From positions 2,030,534 to 2,094,533 of the forward strand of contig VZDJ01000034.1 in the NCBI GenBank assembly GCA_008694505.1: a stretch of 64,000 nucleotides of DNA, written 5' to 3'. Shown piece after piece: positions 48,038 through 61,100 of this stretch. This stretch comes from Cyanoderma ruficeps (lineage: Eukaryota; Chordata; Aves; Passeriformes; Timaliidae). Below the pieces are notes generated by a model. The model was given only the letters and a program-made list of their open reading frames with translations, was not told the DNA's origin and ran no database searches. The position numbers and the translations under genes were made by a program. The stretch's first letter is position 1, and each line of letters starts with the position of its first letter.

Positions 48038-50100
48038 TTCAGTAGTAACTCAAGCCAGTTTTGGCTTTCATTTGTTGATTTAGTTTTCTGGGTTTGTACT
48101 TGTACAGCTTTTGAACTGTACTTAGTGCAGATTTATTCATATTCTCAGTAAGAGTCATGGAAACCAATTCTTTCTGACCTGTGGTGGCTTGAAAGAAAAA
48201 ACAGCAGTGAAAAGCACATTTACCTCCAAAGCAAGTTGATACACTCTCTGTACACATCACTTACATGGCAGAGCTCCATTTTCACAGAACAATATTACCT
48301 GGATCTATGATGAGGCTCAGGCAGTGTCTGAATGCTCACAGTTCACGTTACACCTGAGCAGAAACATGTTCATAGAGCCTTTGCAGCCAAGTTCCTACCA
48401 GCCTTGGAAGGCTGTTTGTACAAATGAGATTGCTAAACTGCAAGGGCTTTTGAAAGGAAAATGAGCTGGAAATTAAAACTATGCTTGAGGCACATCTGAA
48501 AGCCATTTGGGCTAACAATTCTATGTTTTCAACTTAAAAAACCCTCACTCAAGTATATACAGTACAAAGCTGGGAACAAAACACACAGCAGCAGTTCCAC
48601 AATGGAAAGGCTGTGTGACTACACTGTCAAGTAATACCATTTTTTTACATCAGTTCAGGGTTCTTGATCATAGACAATCTATCATGATCACAGAATAAAA
48701 CTTAAACCTCCTTTAAAAAAGGAAAACTTTTTGCCAAGCTGATCTGGTTTTTGTTAGATGAAGTACTGCTGTCAGATTTAGATAAATCAAGAGCTAAATT
48801 TTTGTGCTTCTTGATTTCATTCTTCCTTTGTGTTCACACTTTCCATTTGAAATGTGTCCCAGTGGTTCTGTGATTTCACACTGTCCTCCTATATGCTATT
48901 AAGAGTCTGATACTGTTGCCTTTTAAGTGGAATTCTGGTCCAAGCTCAAAGGAACGAGGTTTCTGGTTAACTTCTAGCTTGACAGCAAAGACTCTGTGTC
49001 AGGCCTTTTACAAAAAGCTGCATTTTGATGTCTTAGGGCTTTCCTGGGGTCTTACAACAAAGCAGTGTCAGGAGTAAAGATATAAAAATTGAGTAATTCT
49101 AAATTCTAGGTGACACTTCTTTCTAGATCCAAGAAGTGTAAAAATAATTCCCTTTATAAGCAGAAGTTTTCACTGTATTCACAGGGGCTCTCTGGAAATC
49201 AAAGGGATGCAACATCACCTATGTGGTACTTGTTCCACTTGCTGAGTTGTTTTCATACATATTAGAATTTGTCATTTGTAGTAACTGCCCTTGGTTTTCT
49301 TGACTATCTGTGATTAGAAGCCAGATGTCTCAATATCTTAGGTTGCTTCAAGAGAGAACAATGCAAAAATACCACATGTGAACAGGAATGGAGTTACCAT
49401 GTTTATTAACCTGGTTGACTCATCTTCTCTTTGGTACCTTTACTCACTTTTAAGCCAGTCAATATTTACCCATTCCTTCTGACTAACTCCTCAGTCCTGC
49501 CAAAATTTCTAAGACATAAAAGGAACTGGGGAAACAGAAGAATTATGTCTTTAAGGCTCTTAAAATTAGAGAAAAGTTCTGAAATCCTGGTAAACCAACA
49601 TGACATTGATTTTGACAAAAACTGAAGAGCAAGCTAATGCCTGTAACAAGTTTGTACTGGAAACCTGTAAACTAGCTTAGGAAGGAAATCTCAGGATAAA
49701 ATATTCCCTGAATTTCTTATAACCATGTCTTTTAAAAAGAAATCCTTACATGCAGCTGTAGCTTCCTTTCAGAGTGCAAGGTTCCCTATTATGTACTGAG
49801 GTGAAATAATTCAGGGCCTCTGACTGTCCAAAGTTTCTTCAAACTTGACAGTTTTACAAAGGAAGTCAAAAAGAAGAGGAATGTTAGGAAGATAATGGTG
49901 GTGTCAAAGGCAAACAATTCTGACTGGGAGGCTAGGATAGGTAAGCTCACACTGAAATCAATAAACCACAACGTAGATATTACCTCTCAGAATATAAAAG
50001 TAGCTAAAGATTACTGTGATGGCAAGGTCCAGGCCTGCTGAGTTAAGATGAGAATTCTGTGTTATTACTTACATGGATTTAATGATCTTCTTATCCTTAA

Positions 50101-50150
50101 CACCTTTTTTTTCTGTGTNTATGTATGTATATATGTATGTATGCATCTGT
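50101..50150. repeat. TATG microsatellite with an ambiguous base
   Basis: Irregular TATG/TATA repeat units after a T run; the N at 50119 marks an unresolved base. Confidence 0.8.
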
Positions 50151-51495
50151 CTATCTTAATTTTAAACTACATAACTCAATCATCTGTACTTGCTGAGCTC
50201 CACTGAAGTTAAGGATTAGACCTGTTCTCTTAAGAATCCAGTCTGGTCACTCATCATCCTGTACTTTATCTCTTATGACTCATCCTGTTTACCCATTCCA
50301 CACAGCTAAATATTTTTTTACCCCACTAATTCACATTGAAGTTTCTTGCTCTTTGCTGTAATGCTTATTTTGTACAAATGGGATTTTTCTAAGCAGATAT
50401 ATTTTGTCTGCTTTTTTGAAGTGTCTAAGAAAATGTAGAAAAGACTCACCTTTTTTCAGTGAAGATCTCTCTGAGGGAATACACTACAGGTTGGTTAGTC
50501 AAATGCAGAATCCTGCGGCTCATAAAAAGGAGTACTTCTCTTCTATGGCCACAATTACAAGCTTTTATAAGGGTTTTGAAATGGAGTATTGGGAAGATTA
50601 GTGGGATAAAGAAATGTTTCAGTGTTCAGAGGATAAGCACAGGTTGTATTGCTTATGTCAAGCTGAGCTAATGCTTGTTTGCTTTTTAATGTTACCCAAA
50701 CAAGTTTTGTCCAGTCACAAAGTGGACAGAAATACACTTGGTGTTACACTTGGTGACTCATTCCTGCACTGTCATCACCTCCTTTGGTGCAAGCATTTGG
50801 ATACCATCTGCTCTGATCACACCTGAATTACAACCATGGATAACATAGAGTCTTCTTAGAAAACATAGCAAAATATGGACTTGTAAAGATATCAAAACCT
50901 CTTCTTTAGAAAGAATTAGCACAGAGGGTTAGGGCCAAAATTCTCCAAGTCAAGGAGAAGTTTCTGTGTGCTGGCACTGCACCATTGGTGAGCCCAGAGC
51001 CCCTTGCTGCACACTCAGGCTGGCAAATAACTGACAGGTCTATGTGGATTGCCAAAAAGCAAAATTCCTTGAGACTGAATTCAGAATGCCTGTTCTGACT
51101 GTTCTGGCCAGCTGTCTGCCTCAGCAAGGGAGCAGGGGAGAAGATCAGCACGAAGGAAAAAGCCTTGGAATCATCCTTCAGACCTATGCCACTTCAGAAC
51201 CCCTACAATTCCTGACCATGGAGACTGGAGTCCAGCAGGGCCACTCTTCCACAGGCTCTCACACACTCACTCGTACGCTTGCAAGACACCCCTGACAGCT
51301 TTTCAGACCCATAAAGCAGATAAAAAATAAAAGCCATTTGCAATTTTGGAATATACAAAAGAATTGTGTTTCCTGGAAGTGACTTTGCTATGTATGAGCT
51401 TTAATCATGCCAAGTGCAGTTGTCACAGCCGGATGTTTGCAGGCTTCCAGGACCTGTCAGCCCTGCCTGAAGGAGAAGGGCAGGGGGAATTTAAT

Positions 51496-51538
51496 ATGCA
51501 AATGACTTCTCTGTGGAGTCAATCTAGGGGATATAAAT
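51496..51538 (+). promoter_or_regulatory. AADACL4: AADACL4 core promoter: octamer and TATA box
   Basis: A perfect octamer ATGCAAAT (51496-51503) lies 29 bp upstream of TATAAAT (51532-51538), which lies 46 bp upstream of the start codon. A start site about 30 bp after the TATA box would give a leader of only ~20-25 bases. Order and spacing are those of a compact, tissue-restricted POL II promoter. Octamers bind POU factors; the factor used here is not known. Confidence 0.6.
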
Positions 51539-51583
51539 ACAGAATCATATCAAACAGTGTCCAATTCTTCCCACCAAAGAACA

Positions 51584-51754
51584 ATGGAATCCTATTATAT
51601 TCTGGTTTTAATAGCGGGGATTTTAGTGGCTTTTGTATTGCTGGTTTTACTTGCAACTGATCATAATTTCTTCAAGGGAGAGATTCCTCCTGATGTTGAC
51701 CAGCCAGCAAAGCTCCGCTTTTATCACCGTATGTACACTCTGATGGACATTCTG
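51584..51754 (+). CDS. AADACL4: AADACL4 coding exon 1
   Basis: 57 codons from MESYYILVLIAG: a 20-residue hydrophobic signal anchor, then the family's conserved EIPPDVDQPAKLRF segment, ending YTLMDIL. Donor CTG|GTGAGT, phase 0. The ATG at 51584 is chosen as the first after the TATA box; the frame is open upstream to a GTG at 51557 but without an ATG. Confidence 0.93.
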
Positions 51755-54700
51755 GTGAGTTGATCATGCTCTGGGATACTGGGATTTCCAGGAAAGGAAA
51801 AACTTGATTATGAAGATATGGATCTAAATACTGCAACTACATGTAATGGGAAGCACACAGTGACACAGATTTAAAGGCCAAAGGTTGATTTGGTTGCTAT
51901 TACCATATATAAAGCAGCAAGGATGAGGTGAGTTCTTTTAATACTGAGATATCCACTCTTGTGCTGCAGTTGTGTATTTCTATAATGAAATTACTGGTCG
52001 TGTGGATGACAGGAGAGCTGTGGATATAATCTACATGAATAATGATAACCCAAATATCTATGTCTAAATGCACTCTGATATATGTAAGACAATTTCCTAA
52101 ATTCTGAACTATTTGCAGTAATTTTCTTACCCTTGTTTCTCTTCTTATTCTCCACTGAATTACAGAGTCCTAGTTAAATAATATAGAATCAGGTAGGTTG
52201 GAAGACACATCCAGAAATCATCTAATTGAACCTCCTGCCAAAGCAGGTTTAGGCCTGTTATCACTTATTATCTAAGTACCTGTAAGCCAGACTCACTGTG
52301 CTGTGGGCTTTGCCATCACAGAAACAAACAGCTTTTGCCCAAAAAGCTTTCAAAATAGGCAACAGGAGTATGCAGGAGCAGCCTAAGCCCTGTCATGTCT
52401 GGCAGGTAACATGTCAAAAGAAAGCCTGCAGGAAAATCAGAGTGGTTTCTTTGATGTTTGTGTGAAGCTCACCTCAATTCTCTAATCCCCAGTTATACAG
52501 AAAGAACACAGGAACTTGGGCCCACATCCTGAGAGGTGATTTGGGCCATTACAATATATTAAAGACTTAGGTGGGTTGCTTGGACTCACACAGCAGTATT
52601 CACCAAATCCAGTGGTTGTCCCTGATTCTCCAGTGGTACTTTTCCGCCTTGTCTGCCATGAAAGAAGAAGCTGCTCTCCTTGCATACTCACACTGCTCTT
52701 TGTGTTATGTTATATATCAACTTAATATTACGGTGATATTACAATAGGACAATGTTATTAAATTTGGGTTCCCTACTTGGTGGGTGAAAAGATTCTTTCA
52801 GGTGGCACTTTTAACCCATTTTCACAGCTTTTAACTGTCTGTTACAGAATAAGTGCATATGCTCTCTTCATTGATAATATGTTACCTTTAGGCATCTGCT
52901 GGTACTTTGGGTGGATTTCTGGTTTATGTTTTTGCTCAGAGGAGCAACCCTCACAGTAAGGACTTCACAGGTTTCTTATTAAGTTCATAATGCTTTGTGT
53001 ATGACACGTGTGACCATTAACTCATCCTGCTAATCCTGATGAATGCTGCTCTTCCTGTGCCACCACTGTGCCAGTAATGTGCCTGCACTGTGTGCTCCTG
53101 TAAAAACCTCTTTTTCCACAATACAGGACAGTCTTTTCCTCTTTTCTTCTGCCTTACTTGCAATGTCTTAGAAAAGCTGCAGCATCAGGTAAGTGTATAC
53201 CTTCAACCAGAAGGAACAAATGAAGCTCCTGCTGCATCTGGCCACATCCCCTGCCATGAAGAGATCAGTGACCATGTCAACTGGAAGTGATGAGAGGAAG
53301 CCTCCTGGCTTTTGTTTCAGACTACTCAGACAGAGCTGTGTTCAGACTAACTGTGCATATTGCACTGTGATATGAAGCTTTGATGATAATTACTGTGGTT
53401 GGAAAAGCACACTTCAGAGTGACTGACAGAAAGACTGTCTGATGTAGTCCTAAGTCCATGAAGCTCAAATTGAGTGGGTTTTGCTGCTTTTGATATGTGA
53501 TTTTGTAATTGTTTTAAAGTAAAAAATCTGGTCCCCCATATGATCTTCCACATAAAAAGCCAGTTTGTGCCAGAATTTAGGTGTTCCAGCAAATAGTCTT
53601 TCAAAGACCGTGTTTCACAAGAAAAGCTGACATGCTCTTTTTCATACACATATGCACATTTTAGGACCTGGTTTATGTAATACATTTCACTTACTAATAC
53701 TAACCACATCCGTCTAGAAATAGTCAAACCTTTTAGGTTTTTAATGTATTGCTATAGGTTCTGAAGTATTTCCTAATTATTGATTAAGACGTTTTTCAAC
53801 AGAGTACATACCAAATTCCCTCTTCTCCTTCATGACAGTGTTTCCCCTAACTTTGGAGATGCCTCTGTGACGTCAGGAACTCCTAAGACAAGGCAAGGAA
53901 AGAGGATATTTAGATGGGATGGTCTGATACCAAGTTTATCATATATATTACTGTGATCTGAAAGCCCTAAAAAACCTCAAGGATGTTAGAAAATTCAAAT
54001 TAAATTAAATGACAATTCTGCTAACTTCAAACATTCCAAAACCGTAACTCTGATAGAAGGATTGGCTTAAGAGTTTTGAGAACTGCTGTTTAGAGAAGAT
54101 TAGATTCACCCTGTGGTTTCTGCCACCATTGCACTGGGTCTAACAGTAGTTTTCCCCTTTTAAGAGACCTTAAAAAGGGCTTTTTCAAATGCAAGGCAAG
54201 AACTGTGGCCATCCATTTGTCTCTTAAACTACCCTACGCACTGCTGGCATTGGGGGCAGAGTGTTATGAAAAAACTCCAGATCATCTCTGAATTCCCATC
54301 TTTGTTTCTAACGGATTTTCTCCCTCTTCCATGGCTCATGGTGATTTTTTTTATTACTCCTCACCCAAGTTGGTGTAGATTATTAGGAAGAAAGAATCTG
54401 TGATATACAGGTTGAAAAAACAACTTACACAAGCGGAGCTGGTCTTCAGTTTGTAAGGAATTGATACAGAGACTTCTGTGGCTTAGAAAAGAACAACAAT
54501 ACAAATATTCAAATGGCTTGTGATGACTATCATCATTCCAGAAGAATGAATTGCAGTTGTCCTGAAGGGCATTTAAGCCACCATGTAATGGGAAGGGAAA
54601 TGTTGTTCTAGCAGGAAATACGTTCATTACAACACATGGTCAAAAGAGGATTTCAGTGTGATCTTTAGACTATCTTAATTATCAGCAGTTGACTGGCCTT

Positions 54701-57700
54701 GGATAAAGCCATTTAACAAACCTTCCCTGTCTTCAGAATATTTGGGTTTTTTGCTAATTAGATGTAAAAACTGACTGCAGAGCCATTTATGAATAGCTGT
54801 GAGATCTTGAAAAAGACAGTGGTTTCACTAATGGAGGAGGAGATAAGATTCAGAACCATTTTCATCAGTTCCTCACTTGGGCCAGCAGCCCCTCAGTAAT
54901 GATTATAGACACAATGATTTTCTTACAGCTTGTTTTCGCTGACCCCATGGCTGGGAGATGACCCAGCACTGTTAAGTCACCCAGTCTTGCACAGACTGGC
55001 CTGTGTTTTTTTTTCCCCCAGTATGATAATCCTGTCATGAGAGGGACATTTTCTTCTCAGTTAAATATTTTAACTGAGGCATCTGAAGTACAGTTTATCA
55101 CAGAGATTAACAGGCCCCTCCAGAGCATGATTTAACACACCTGGAATTGGAACCATCCCCAAGAAATGCCTCATTCTATTCACTCATTAGGAAAGGAGCC
55201 TCAGGCCTCCCAGCTTCCACACCTGAGCAAATGCCTGTTGTTACTTGTGGTAAATCCAGATCATAGGAACTAGAAGGATTTATATAAAGACATTTAATGG
55301 AACAAGTATTAGAACATTCTTCCCACAATCACAAAGATGTAAATTTTCATGTTCTTAACTGAAATCCCAAAGACAGTCATTTGTGGGAATCCTAAAAACT
55401 AGCAAATAACCAACCCCATTATGCTAAAGACAGTGTAGGAAAAAGTAGCTTGTGGCCTTTACGAAGTGGGAAGACTTGTATTCCCTAGAGTAATTTCACA
55501 TTTTTCCTGATCTATCTATCTAGGAAAGGATCTTAAACCACTTGTGTATCATAGAGGAGCACACACTTCTCAGGCTGATCACAGAAGGACTCCCAGCATG
55601 CTGGGATTCCCAGCTCTCCATTAAGGATCTGCATTTTGATGGGGTACCCATAAGGATTTACCTCCCAAGGAAACCATCTGCAAGCAAACGCAGAGGAGTC
55701 GTCTTCATCCACGGAGGATGCGGCATTTTCGGAAGCATCAGTAAGGAACTGAAAGAGAAAATGTGACTGTTTAGCTTTGTTAACTGGCTGTTTTTAAAAA
55801 CTCCTGACCCTAAGAAGTGACTGAAGCTTAGTTGGATAGACAGGAGGTAGAAAGCACTCAGTGCTTATTTTTAACTTTTGAAACTGTCTAATCTGCACTT
55901 ATTTAGTATTTAAATTAATTTTTTATAGGATATAGCCCTCTTTATCATAGAACCACTAGGATCATAAAATGGTTTGGGTGGAAGTGACCTTAAATACAAT
56001 CTTCTTCCACCCCCTGCCATGGGCAGGGACACCTTCCACTATTCCAGGTTGCTCCAAGCCCTGTCACACGTGGCCTTGGACACTTTTCAGGGATGGGGCA
56101 GCCACAGCTTCTCCGGGCAACCTGTGCCAGGGCCTCCCCACCCTCAGAATAAAAATGTGTTCCTTACATGCAAACAAATTCTGTCCTCTCTCAGTTTAAA
56201 ACCACTGCCCATTCTCTAATAGTAATAATCATATTAATTCCTTCTTTTCCACACAGATCAATGATCTCTCTAAATGTATGAACTATGCAGCAAGTCCTAA
56301 TGACCAAAAGTCTAGATTATATTTATCCTAAAGAAAATTTGGGTACTCACTAAATAGGCAAGAGGCCAACAAGCTATTGTGGTAATATGTCATAAAAATG
56401 TAAGAAAAAATATTGACTGAAGTTTTCTAAGATATTGATTACATCAACATTTGTTCTTCAGGAAGTTATGAAAGAATATGCCGGTACATAGCCAGAAAAT
56501 GTGATTCAGTGGTTGTGTCTGTTGGGTAAGTGAGATCCAACCAGTGCTAATCCCAAAATTGGAGAACTCTGCTGCTTTCCCCTTGCTTCCCACATGCCTC
56601 TGAACTTACATTCCTTTGAATATAAGAAAAGAAACTGAACTCTAGTGCTGTCTTCCCCACATTGCTGTTATGTGGGAGCAAGTGTGTGCCATGGAATGAC
56701 AGTGGAAATACCTGATCCAGGGTTAGAGTTACAGGTTTGTTCATTGTACATCACTATCACCACAGAAATCATTACCTCTGTATGTACAGATATTTTGATT
56801 ATGGAAAAATACGTGATGGTATAAAGAAACCTGAATTTTCAACAAATTCTTCCATGAGAAAGTTTATTATTAAGGGATTTTATTAAATTGGAGGAATTGG
56901 TTTTGAGAAGGAAAGGGTGGAAAAGTTGTTCTGGTTTGCTTCACCATGTAAAAACTTTAAACTAGATATAATGAATGGTGTAATTAATTTTGGTTTGGGG
57001 GAGTTTTTTCATGGTATGTATTTCAGATGAGACACTCAGAATATATAACTCCAGCTGCCTTTTCTATCTCTCAGATATCATTTAGCACCTGAGCACAAGT
57101 ATCCAACCCAAACTCTGGAATGTCTCACTGCTACTGTGCACTTCCTGAAGACTGCAGAGACCTACGGGGTGGATCCTGCTCGGATTATTGTTTGTGGGGA
57201 CAGTGTAGGGGGCACATTCACTACCAGTGTTTGCCAAGAACTAGGGCAAAGAACAGATATCCCAAAGATCCGTGCCCAGGTGCTGATCTATCCATTTCTC
57301 CAAGCATTGAACTTTAATCTGCCATCCCACCAGAAGAATGCTGCTGTTGCCTTCCTGACCCGAGAGCGCACAGTCCATTTTATTCTCAAATACCTGAATA
57401 AGGATTCTTCTCTGAAGGAACCAATTCTGGCTGGTTCTCATGTTCCTGAGAATATAAATTTGAAATATAGGAAATGGATAAATGCAGATCTTATTCCAGG
57501 TGGGTTTAAACTGGGCTATAAGCCACCACTCCCTGCCTTATTTTTACCTCAAGTCCATGAAGAAGTGCCAGAACTGTTTGAGCCCTGGGTCTCCCCGCTG
57601 CTGGCAGAGGATGTTGTTATTTGTGGCCTCCCTGACACCTGTATTGTCACCTGTGAGCATGATGTGCTCAGGGATGAAGGGCTGTTGTACAAGAAACGCT

Positions 57701-57846
57701 TAGAGGACAACAACATACATGTGACCTGGCACCATGTGGAAAAAGGCTTTCACAGTTCACTGGGATTTTTTGGATATGGTATTTTGTCTTTCCCATCATC
57801 AAGTATAATAATGAACCACACTGTAGACTTTATAAAAGGCTATTAA
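51584..57846 (+). CDS. AADACL4: arylacetamide deacetylase-like 4 type hydrolase (complete, four exons)
   Basis: Serine hydrolase of the AADAC/hormone-sensitive-lipase-like alpha/beta-hydrolase family, type II membrane protein facing the ER lumen; the natural substrate of AADACL4-type members is not established. Exons 51584-51754, 55524-55740, 56462-56525 and 57075-57846 join with GT-AG borders and consistent phases to 1224 bases, 407 residues, the length of human AADACL4. Features: signal anchor (about 5-24), oxyanion-hole HGG at 120-122, nucleophile Ser194 in GDSVGG, Asp347 in HDVLRDE and His377 in EKGFHSS. All three triad residues are present with AADAC-like spacing, so the enzyme should be active. 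The C-terminal LLYKKRLED ... VTWHH block is typical of AADACL3/4. It could be named AADACL3 or a lineage copy; the family is certain. Confidence 0.93.
51755..55523 (+). other. AADACL4: AADACL4 intron 1
   Basis: 3.8 kb, AT-rich, with a short CR1 fragment near 52180-52250. No other exon is supported; an exon-like stretch at 53127-53188 has an in-frame stop. Confidence 0.7.
52180..52250 (-). mobile_element. CR1 3'-end fragment (short)
   Basis: AATATAGAATCAGGTAGGTT then GGAAGACACATCCAGAAATC and ATCTAATTGAACCTCCTGCC resembles the reversed CR1 3' end. It is diverged, and the borders are approximate. Confidence 0.6.
55524..55740 (+). CDS. AADACL4: AADACL4 coding exon 2 (oxyanion hole)
   Basis: 217 bases, residues 58-129 plus one base of Arg130. 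It runs ERILNHLCII ... VPIRIYLPRK ... GVVFIHGGCGIFGSI and contains the HGG oxyanion-hole motif (120-122). The fourth position is Cys where many relatives have Gly or Ala. Acceptor TCTATCTAG|GAA, donor ATCA|GTAAGG, phase 1. Confidence 0.94.
55945..56220 (-). mobile_element. CR1 LINE 3' fragment in AADACL4 intron 2
   Basis: Plus-strand text ATCATAAAATGGTTTGGGTG, ACCCCCTGCCATGGGCAGGG, AGGTTGCTCCAAGCCCTGTC, TTTTCAGGGATGGGGCAGCC, GGGCAACCTGTGCCAGGGCC. This is standard CR1 in reverse orientation, opposite to the host gene. Confidence 0.88.
56462..56525 (+). CDS. AADACL4: AADACL4 coding exon 3 (64 bases)
   Basis: A small exon encoding residues 131-150 (SYERICRYIARKCDSVVVSV), with split codons at both ends (Arg130 and Gly151). 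Acceptor TTGTTCTTCAG|GA, donor GTTGG|GTAAGT. Too short to show as an ORF; found by following phase from both neighbours. A small third exon of about this size is normal in the AADAC family. Confidence 0.95.
57075..57846 (+). CDS. AADACL4: AADACL4 coding exon 4 (catalytic domain)
   Basis: 772 bases from the completed Gly151 codon to TAA at 57844-57846. It starts YHLAPEHKYPTQ, holds the nucleophile elbow GDSVGG (Ser194), then RAQVLIYPFLQAL, and near the end HDVLRDEG (Asp347) and EKGFHSSLGFF (His377). Acceptor TATCTCTCAG|A. It is the single largest coding block of the window and is intact. Confidence 0.97.
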
Positions 57847-58095
57847 ATCATTTTCTTGCATACAGTGCACTGATATTTAGAAAGAGTGTGATTGAATTAA
57901 ATGATTCAATTAACTATTTACTAGCTATTTGTGCATTTGAATCAAGGGAAGAACTTATGACATTACCATGGTCTGCTGAATTCTGATTTTTACTTGCTAT
58001 TACTTAGGAATGTGATGTTTAGAGGTTTTTTGTAAGCTTGCTTTCATGTTCTTTTCTTGCATTGTAAGAACTTTTGTTCTCTTCATATGTCAAAG

Positions 58096-58101
58096 AATAA
58101 A
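58096..58101 (+). promoter_or_regulatory. AADACL4: AADACL4 poly(A) signal
   Basis: AATAAA 250 bases after the stop codon, in an AT-rich 3' flank. It is the first canonical signal after the gene. Confidence 0.65.
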
Positions 58102-61100
58102 AACTCATCATAACAAAAAACATTCTAAATGTGTAAGTAAAAACCACATGCAATGTGTGAGTAATTAGCAATAAGAACACGCATGCTCACCTAGTGCCCC
58201 CAAAATCAGCACGGCAATACCTCTAGAGAGAGAAGATTCCTTCCCTACTTCAGGGATGAGTAGTAATCATCATCAGAGTGTCTGTACAGACAAGCAATAG
58301 CTTTGCATTTATGAAGGAAAGAACTGGGTGTACTTACAAACCTGATTTTAAAGGGAAACAGGGGACAGGTAGGTTGCTACAGCTCCCACACTGCACGAGA
58401 TGGGTACCAGGAGGCCCTGGAGACTGCAACAGAGATGAAGTGAGGGAGAACTGCTCAAAAGTAACTGAATATCCTCTATATAATATTCTATAAGTTCCTT
58501 TCTGAGCAGCATTTGATTATATTCAGCTTACCTGGCTTTTGAGGAGAAAGGACGTAAATAGCATGGAACCTGCAAAACAATTTCTGTGGATATCCAAAGT
58601 CAAAGAAAAATCTGACCTCAATTGTTTATTAGGAGAGATCCACTCTTACTCAACACAGATGCCAAAGATAATGGCCATTGCATAGCAAAATAGCTGGGCA
58701 TGCAACACCTAGGAATTGTAAAATGTTTAACTGTTGGGCAACCACCTTGCCTTTGTAACATCCCTGGACACATGACTGTGGAAAGAGGTTACTACATGTC
58801 TATTCTCTGCCAGGCCAACTGTGAGTAGGAAGAAGACAGTGGGCCGAATGTTCAGTGTTGTCACCATGTTAATGAATGCTGGTGACAGGTGAACTGGTTC
58901 TCATCTCTGCAACAAGTCACTACTTGAGGGTTCTCATTCTCCAGTCCCTCTAAGGACAATGCAATTACATTTCTTCATGCTCTGTTGACACAACAGAGAG
59001 TTTCTTTGTTTCATTTTTTCCTGTTGCAGGCATAGCAATTTGCTCTTCAAGCAAAGAAATGCTTCCGGGGTAAATAATGTGATAGTTCCAAATGTTCCAC
59101 TCTTTGAGGACTTCAGGATCTGCCTTGGTTATGAAGACAAAGGTTGGGTTACCATCTCACAAGCTGGTAGCTGAAGCTGGGCCAGCAGAGTCTGTGTCTG
59201 CTATAAAAGCCCTGCAAAAAGTTGAATGATATTGGAGAAGTTTGGCAAGTGCCAGAATTAAGGAGGTTTGTACAATTCCACCTTGTAAGTTCTGAGATGG
59301 TCACAGATGATCTCATGCTATTTTACATACAGTTCATTGCAGCATTATACTCCTTGTCAGTTCAGCTACCCAATACTTGTCTTCTCTATTTTATCAGTCT
59401 CTGGAATTATGCCTCGTTTATGGGTCAATGTCCAAACTTGACACTGATCTATTCCTGAGATTTTTCCATGGCCCTTTATCCATTGATCTTTAATTTACTA
59501 CAAATAATAACAAATTTAGGTTTATAATATGTCAGCAGCATTATTAATTCTCTTGAACACGTTTTAATCATGGGCTATAACCATGTACAGATGGTTAAGC
59601 AGAGAACAGCAAGTGCTGAAACAGTGTATTCTTTGTTGAATCATGACTCCCAGATTTTCTAAACTTTAAGAAATCACATGATCTATCTCTCTGCATGAAA
59701 CTTCTTGTATTTTATTTTAAATTAATTTAATTAATTACAGATCAGCTAAGTGCCTTGCATTGCTAAGACAGAATGTTTGAAGACATTCTTATAGTCCCCA
59801 AAGCACAGCATTTTCAAGTACAAATGAAAAAAAAAAATCAAGTACAAAGCATGAGAGTCAATGCTACCTACAGAATTATGGACACCAAAGTCATTCCTCA
59901 AGGAATTATGTAGCCAAAGAGTGAGGACTGACAAGCCCAGCTCCCGTTCAAGTTCAGGCTTCCAGCACCAGATGGCTCTCATGCTCTGCAGAACCCAAAA
60001 GGAGCTTCTTGGGTCATGCAGCACGTTCTGTGGAATGTTTCCCAGTATCCCAGTACAGGCTTCCACTCACAGTGAGTTCTGCTGCCTGTTCATCAGCACC
60101 ATGATGCAGAGACAGGGAATGTTTTACATCTGTCACACCCGGTCAGCCTTTCCCCTTGCATGTGCATTCATATCACAGAAAAAGAACAAGGAATGGCAAG
60201 ATTTCAGCCCAGACATTAACCTTTTCACTAGAAATTAATAAGAAAGGGAGTCCCTGGAGTAGGAGAAATAGGGCTTTGGCCTGGTCTATCCCCTGCTTTA
60301 TCTCACAGGAGCAGAGACAAGGTGAAAAAATGATCAGAAGCTAGGGAGAGCATTTATTTTAAAGACTATTTAGGGAATGGTTTTCTCCATCCTGGGCTTC
60401 AAGCTTGTGAATTGCTTACAAAGCATCAAGTACTACTCTGCACCTGCAATGCTCAAAGGGGAAAAACACTTTATTACTTCAGAAGCCAACTAGTTTGTTT
60501 CTTTCACAGCTTCCAGCACATCCAGTCTTTGTGTGGAGCCCCTGGGCTGCTGTGATGTCCAGACCTTGTCAATGTGCCCAAACGAGTCCAAGACCTACCA
60601 GCTGTTGGTGAATTGGCACCAAAAAGATTAAGAACACAGAAGGACAATAGGTGTTAAGAAATGCAGTACAAAAGATCTGTCACAGGCATCAAGAGCCTTC
60701 TTAGGTCCCCAGAGGGGCCAAATCTGATAGGTGTGTTTCGACCACACTTCACCCACTGGGACAGCAGAGTTTAGCAAATGCCAATTAATTACTTTCACAA
60801 TTAAACCCTGAAGAAGGGAGCTGCAACCGTGCTTTGTGCAACAGTATTTCCCAATGCTCCTGTCTGAGATATAAGAAAACTGAACCCGCTGTGTACCTTT
60901 GTCCTGATGGGTTTGAATTCACCACTGCCATTTCCCAAGAGTGTCCCAACCCCCAGGCAATGTGGCTTTCACCAAAATCCCTTATCAAGATGGGCATCAA
61001 ATGCCATTAGCCAGAAGGATAAACAAAAAGGAATCTGATTTTATACTTATCATATTAAATAACCTTCTGGCAAAGGAGGGAGAAGCACAGGGACATTGGG

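Larger units (their letters stand above)
44986..51480. other. intergenic region between DHRS3 and the AADACL cluster
   Basis: No coding exon is supported. It holds a C-rich run at 46110-46128, a CR1 fragment near 47930-48037 and a TATG microsatellite near 50101-50150. The DHRS3 and AADACL4 promoters are divergent and about 7 kb apart, so enhancers of either may lie here; I cannot locate one from sequence alone. Confidence 0.55.

Noticed and set aside
51557..51583. Upstream GTG start for AADACL4
   Set aside because: Vertebrate genes rarely start at GTG; the ATG at 51584 begins the expected short signal anchor and gives the family length of 407 residues.
53127..53188. Exon-like block in AADACL4 intron 1 with a strong CAG|GTAAGT donor
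   Set aside because: It contains a stop in the phase set by exon 1, and the gene reaches full family length without it.
59746..60238. 106-codon minus and 125-codon plus frames in the AADACL spacer
   Set aside because: They overlap on opposite strands, match nothing I know and lack splice or promoter support.
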